Shown: positions 60,485-64,000 of the stretch, in pieces | Position numbering within the stretch: the first letter of the stretch is position 1 | How the letters are laid out: each line of letters opens with the position of its first letter | Translations under genes and position numbers: made by a program | NCBI RefSeq assembly: GCF_021730395.1 | Contig: NC_069364.1 | Span: 82,329,501 to 82,393,500 of the forward strand | Source: Mercenaria mercenaria | Lineage: Eukaryota; Mollusca; Bivalvia; Venerida; Veneridae | Direction: 5' to 3' | DNA: 64,000 nucleotides | Notes under the pieces: generated by a model | What the model was told of the DNA's origin: nothing | What the model saw: only the letters and a program-made list of their open reading frames with translations | Database searches by the model: none

Positions 60485-60865
60485 ATCTAGCAAGTTAAGG
60501 GTAAATAGGACAGTTGCCTATATGTATATAGGGAAAAATTTTCCTACTGGCAGAATTTCTTTAAACTTTGTGTACTGACAGAGAAGCAAATCAAAAACAG
60601 AAATATGAAATAAAACAAACCATAGGAACCTAGCCTTAATCATGAATTATCTGCCCTTGAAAGTCGGAAAATACTGAAAAAATCTACTATCAAGGGCAGA
60701 TAATTCAAGATCAAGCTTGGGTACCTATGATTTTTGATACGCATTTCCGTTTTAAACTTGATTTTCAGTCAGTACACAAAGTTTAAAGAAATTCTGCCCG
60801 TAGGAAATTTTTTGCCCTGTATACATATAGGCAACTGTCCCATTTACCCTTAACGATAATTTTAA
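60485..60865. mobile_element. Palindromic MITE, copy-2-specific
   Basis: The ends 'gttaagggtaaatagg' and 'tttacccttaac' and the inner arms 'acagttgcctatatgtat' / 'atacatataggcaactgt' are inverted, as are 'ttatctgcccttgaaa' and 'aagggcagataa'. Copy 1 lacks it (about 9,758). Related older remnants are at 150-440 and 52,510-52,790. Confidence 0.85.
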
Positions 60866-61274
60866 ACCATTTTTCCAAATACACGTTCTGATTACGAGTG
60901 TTGTTCAATAAATCTCAGGAAAAGTGATCATCAAAATAAATGGAACTGTTTTGACCAATCAGAGCAAGTTGTTTTTTAAACAATATGGCTTCTTATTCCC
61001 GAATACCAATGTGACTGTAACAATAATTTTCGAACACGACTGACTCAGCAATTCTGATTGGTCAAACGTAAATTTCACACTATGTCAGATAGAGTCCACG
61101 AAGAGAATTCTTCGAGAAAAAGAAACCTCGGTCGATCACTCCCTTTCGGTTTCCTTTTCTCGAAGAATTCACTTCATAAACTCTATCTATAACGTAGATT
61201 AGGGAATACATATTTGATATGCCAAAATCATATTTTCTTTGGACCAGTAATAAGTAAATGCAACGTCGTGTGAC

Positions 61275-61900
61275 TATGGCATGTCAAACGTTGCTAAATT
61301 ATATAATATGTATGTTATTATTATTGTATGTTTGTTATTGTTATTCAATGTCTTGTCATTCATATTCTAAAATTTGTTATTGTTATTGTACATGTCGTTA
61401 ATCTTGTGGTATGTTCGATATTCTTATGGTAAAAGTCATTATTGTTATTCTATGTTTCGTTATTCTTATTGTATCTTTGATATTGTTATTCAATGTCGTT
61501 CATATTCTAAGTGTTACCATTGTTATTCTATATGTCGTTATTCTTATTGTATGTTCGATTTTCTTATTGTAAAAGACGTTATTGTTGTTCTATATTCATT
61601 ATTGTTTTTGTAAGCTTGATATTCGCATTGTATGTGCGATTTCCCACGATATAAATAGCACAGCGACGCTATACAAATACAATCACATAACATAGAATAC
61701 GTTTTGTAAATAAAATCGTCAGATATTGAACAACAATGATGACTTTTACCATAAGAATATCGAACATACAATAAGAATAACGACATATAGAATAACAATG
61801 GTAAGACTTAAAATATGAATGCCAAGACACTGAATAACAATAACAAACAGACAATAATAATAACATACATATATAATTTAACAACGTTTGACATGCCATA
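61275..61900. mobile_element. 626 bp foldback element, copy-2-specific
   Basis: The ends 'tatggcatgtcaaacgttg' and 'caacgtttgacatgccata' are inverted. It is flanked by the 6-mer 'tgtgac' at 61,269-61,274 and 61,901-61,906, where copy 1 has one uninterrupted 'gtgtgacgttatcc' (about 10,220). Each arm carries repeated 'gttattcttattgtatgt' phrases of about 20-30 bp, so the arms themselves are short tandem arrays. No transposase. Confidence 0.88.
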
Positions 61901-62733
61901 TGTGACGTCATCCGGCCCAATTTTGTTCTTTTTCTATTTTGAATTTTGTCACTTACATGTACCTATATTTCAAGCTACATTTTCTTAAACCATCAAGTGT
62001 AAGCGTTACGCAATAACACATCAAATTGTAAATGCACCATCATAAAAATATTTGGCGGCAGTGTTGAATGGAGACAAAAAATTAAAAAAATATTTTATGC
62101 TCTTCAGTGAAATAGACTACTGAAATTTATCAGTGAAATAAAGTTGATATTTTCATTGTTTCAAACAGTGAAATACCATTTTTATTTTTCACTGATACGG
62201 AACTACACTTGAATGCAAATGAATATGAATTAGATCTATAAATAATAGAAAATTCCTTGCAAAATACACTTCAGTAAAGATATAGCTCTAGATGTATGAA
62301 CATACTAACAGGATTATAAATATATACATTCTATCATAACAAAATGTAAAATAAATCAGGAAATGTAATAGAAATATTTACAGTTTTTCTACAAAGATAT
62401 TCTGACGTCACGGCATTATGACGTCATGATGCCATGTACGTGACGATGTCATGGTGCCATGCACGTGACGTTGCGCGGACAAATTGGATATAATTTGGTT
62501 AAAACCATTAAAAGCATATAAAATAAAAAGAAACATTGTTTGTTTCAGCTGCGCACTCGTGAAAATAATTGCATTATAGTGTTCACTCGGTGAAATATAT
62601 TTTGATCTTACAATGAAACAAACAAATATCCTCAATTTATCACATGTTTGACGTCGCGGAAAAGCCAAATACATTTTGATAATACACTACTAGTGTAATA
62701 AAGCTTTGAGGTCGACATGGTTTAAATTATCGG

Positions 62734-63001
62734 GCCCCATGTGGTTCTGGTACGATCTGTGTATGAAAAGAATTGGAACCACTGCCTTACCCTTACATGA
62801 TCGTAAGAGGCGACTAATAGGGTCTCAACACTTGGTTTTGCTGTAACTCTGATTCTAGCAGGAGTGCAAATTTTGATTCCATACCTCATGTTTTTATTTC
62901 AAAAATGAGATGTGAAACCAAAATTTGTAGTCCTGTTTGGCGCCATATAACCTATACTGTTTTGGTGCGCCGTAGACCTAAAACCCAAATACAAATACAA
63001 A
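62734..63001 (+). mobile_element. SINE-like retroposon, copy-2-specific
   Basis: It is flanked by 'ttaaattatcgg' (62,722-62,733) and 'ttaaagtatcgg' (63,002-63,013). Copy 1 has one such site at about 14,392. The body contains 'cttacatgatcgtaagaggc' and ends 'gtagacctaaaacccaaat' plus an acaaat tail. Confidence 0.8.
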
Positions 63002-63329
63002 TTAAAGTATCGGAGACGTTGGTCAAATTGACTTGTTTATAATAGTTAAAGAAAGTAGATATTTTATGTTTTGTCACGAAAAGCTTACATGTGATAAAAA
63101 GAATATTACATTTGTGACTTTCCACATTGAGTTTATTAAACTCGTTGAATAAAATTGATAAAATGCCCGGCAGAGCCTAATTTAGTTTTAGTTTAGCCGA
63201 GTTTAATAAATTCAATATGAAAAGACACTCAAGTAATATCCTCTATGTATTTTGAATTTTAAAAAAATCAGAGAAAAGACCATTGTTATGCTGCATAAGG
63301 GTTAGAGGACAATGTCCTTTAGAAAACAG

Positions 63330-63812
63330 CACTTTATTGGTGGTACGGGAGCTTTAAAAGTGGTCAGGAGAATATTGCCGACGACCCGCGGTTCAAACAT
63401 CAGAGGACAATAAAGTTCAGTCACGTTGTTGCTAGATACGGATCGATACATCATAGTTCATCATTTCGTCAATACGACAGAAATACCATATGAACAATAT
63501 TTGTTTATGACTCGGTCACAATGACGCTGAACCGCTTCACTGGTAGTGGCGTTGCCATAAAGACGATAAATAAATAATGTGCATGTTTTGAAATTTGTAA
63601 AATATTCGCATTAAACATAGTCTTATCCATATTTTCAAATTTTATCACAATAGGACCAGAAATAAAAAATATTAGATCACTTTTCGGATTTTTTAACACC
63701 CTTTGTATATGCAATCATCCTGATTCGTTTTATCATAAATTGTCTCTAAGAAGTAATCATGATTACTTTGAATTTTACAAAATGGTAAAAAAGAACGCTA
63801 TTTACAAAGTAA
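63330..63812. repeat. Segment differing between block copies
   Basis: Between 'ctttagaa' and 'ttgaggatttcctggaa' copy 2 has about 480 bp where copy 1 (14,690-14,750) has about 60 bp of different sequence. It is unclassified, and a small - strand frame inside has no domain. Confidence 0.55.
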
Positions 63813-64000
63813 ATTGAGGATTTCCTGGAATACTGTATAAGATACTCGTGCTTTTTCATAGTGACTGGCTATCAGTATATCATTTACTTATGCTGTGTAG
63901 GCCGTTGTACTGTTAAAAATGTAGCAGATTGAAAAATATACAATGACAGTGGAGAACTGTATGAATGTACGCTGAAGCATTTAATTTTAAGGCACTCCCG

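Larger units (their letters stand above)
52388..64000. repeat. Segmental duplication, copy 2 (runs off the window)
   Basis: Counterpart of 1-14,940, same orientation. It lacks the copy-1 insertions at 3,840, 6,357, 8,428, 10,655 and 13,258, and has its own at 55,567, 60,226, 60,485, 61,275, 62,734 and about 63,330. Confidence 0.93.

Noticed and set aside
1-64000. CRISPR array, bacterial operons, viral genome or biosynthetic cluster
   Set aside because: Spliced genes, SINEs and MITEs show eukaryotic nuclear DNA; no array of direct repeats with unique spacers or operon-like gene packing exists.

Overview
The window is eukaryotic nuclear DNA, AT-rich and intron-rich, almost certainly from a bivalve mollusc. 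The clues are short exons with GT-AG introns, several tRNA-headed SINE families, many palindromic MITEs, and two mollusc-style dispersed repeats (the 'agctcacc...ggtgagc' and 'cgcccgaagggacgtattatg' types with tccgtccgtc tracts). The species cannot be fixed from the sequence. All gene models come from splice-site and reading-frame reasoning by eye.

Layout. (1) Positions 1-14,940 and about 52,388-64,000 are two copies of one block in the same orientation, offset by about 52 kb at their starts; copy 2 runs off the window. Each copy carries the last exon of a + strand gene of unknown function (506-642; 52,879-53,015) followed by a - strand four-exon gene for a small four-TM protein (2,370-6,153; 55,040-57,956). 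(2) A third, more divergent member of the four-TM family lies between them (38,663-40,727, -). (3) Two related genes encode proteins with an SUEL-lectin-like region followed by a CUB domain: one complete six-exon gene for a secreted 377-residue protein with a very basic tail (31,370-35,973, +), and one partial paralogue (16,786-17,829, -). (4) Upstream exons of the unknown + strand gene are visible at about 49,600-52,240, just before block copy 2. (5) A degraded pogo/Tigger/Jerky-type transposase with a C-terminal PHD-like finger (26,504-28,347, -) sits in a 2.7 kb stretch that interrupts a 45-46 bp satellite (about 23,495-29,020). (6) A dead C2H2 zinc-finger relic lies at about 17,900-18,480.

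The rest is repeats: SINEs, palindromic or foldback elements, tandem arrays with periods of about 130-170 bp, a 51-bp-period foldback element present twice 2.48 kb apart, and microsatellites. Comparing the two block copies dates many insertions: several elements occur in only one copy, some with clean target-site duplications.

Functionally the window is a local family of four-TM membrane proteins interleaved with a secreted lectin/CUB pair. Nothing shows that they act in one pathway. The most informative items are the duplicated block with its insertion footprints, the near-identical four-TM paralogues with a conserved overlapping upstream ORF, the lectin-CUB protein with a polybasic tail, and the PHD-bearing transposase relic.
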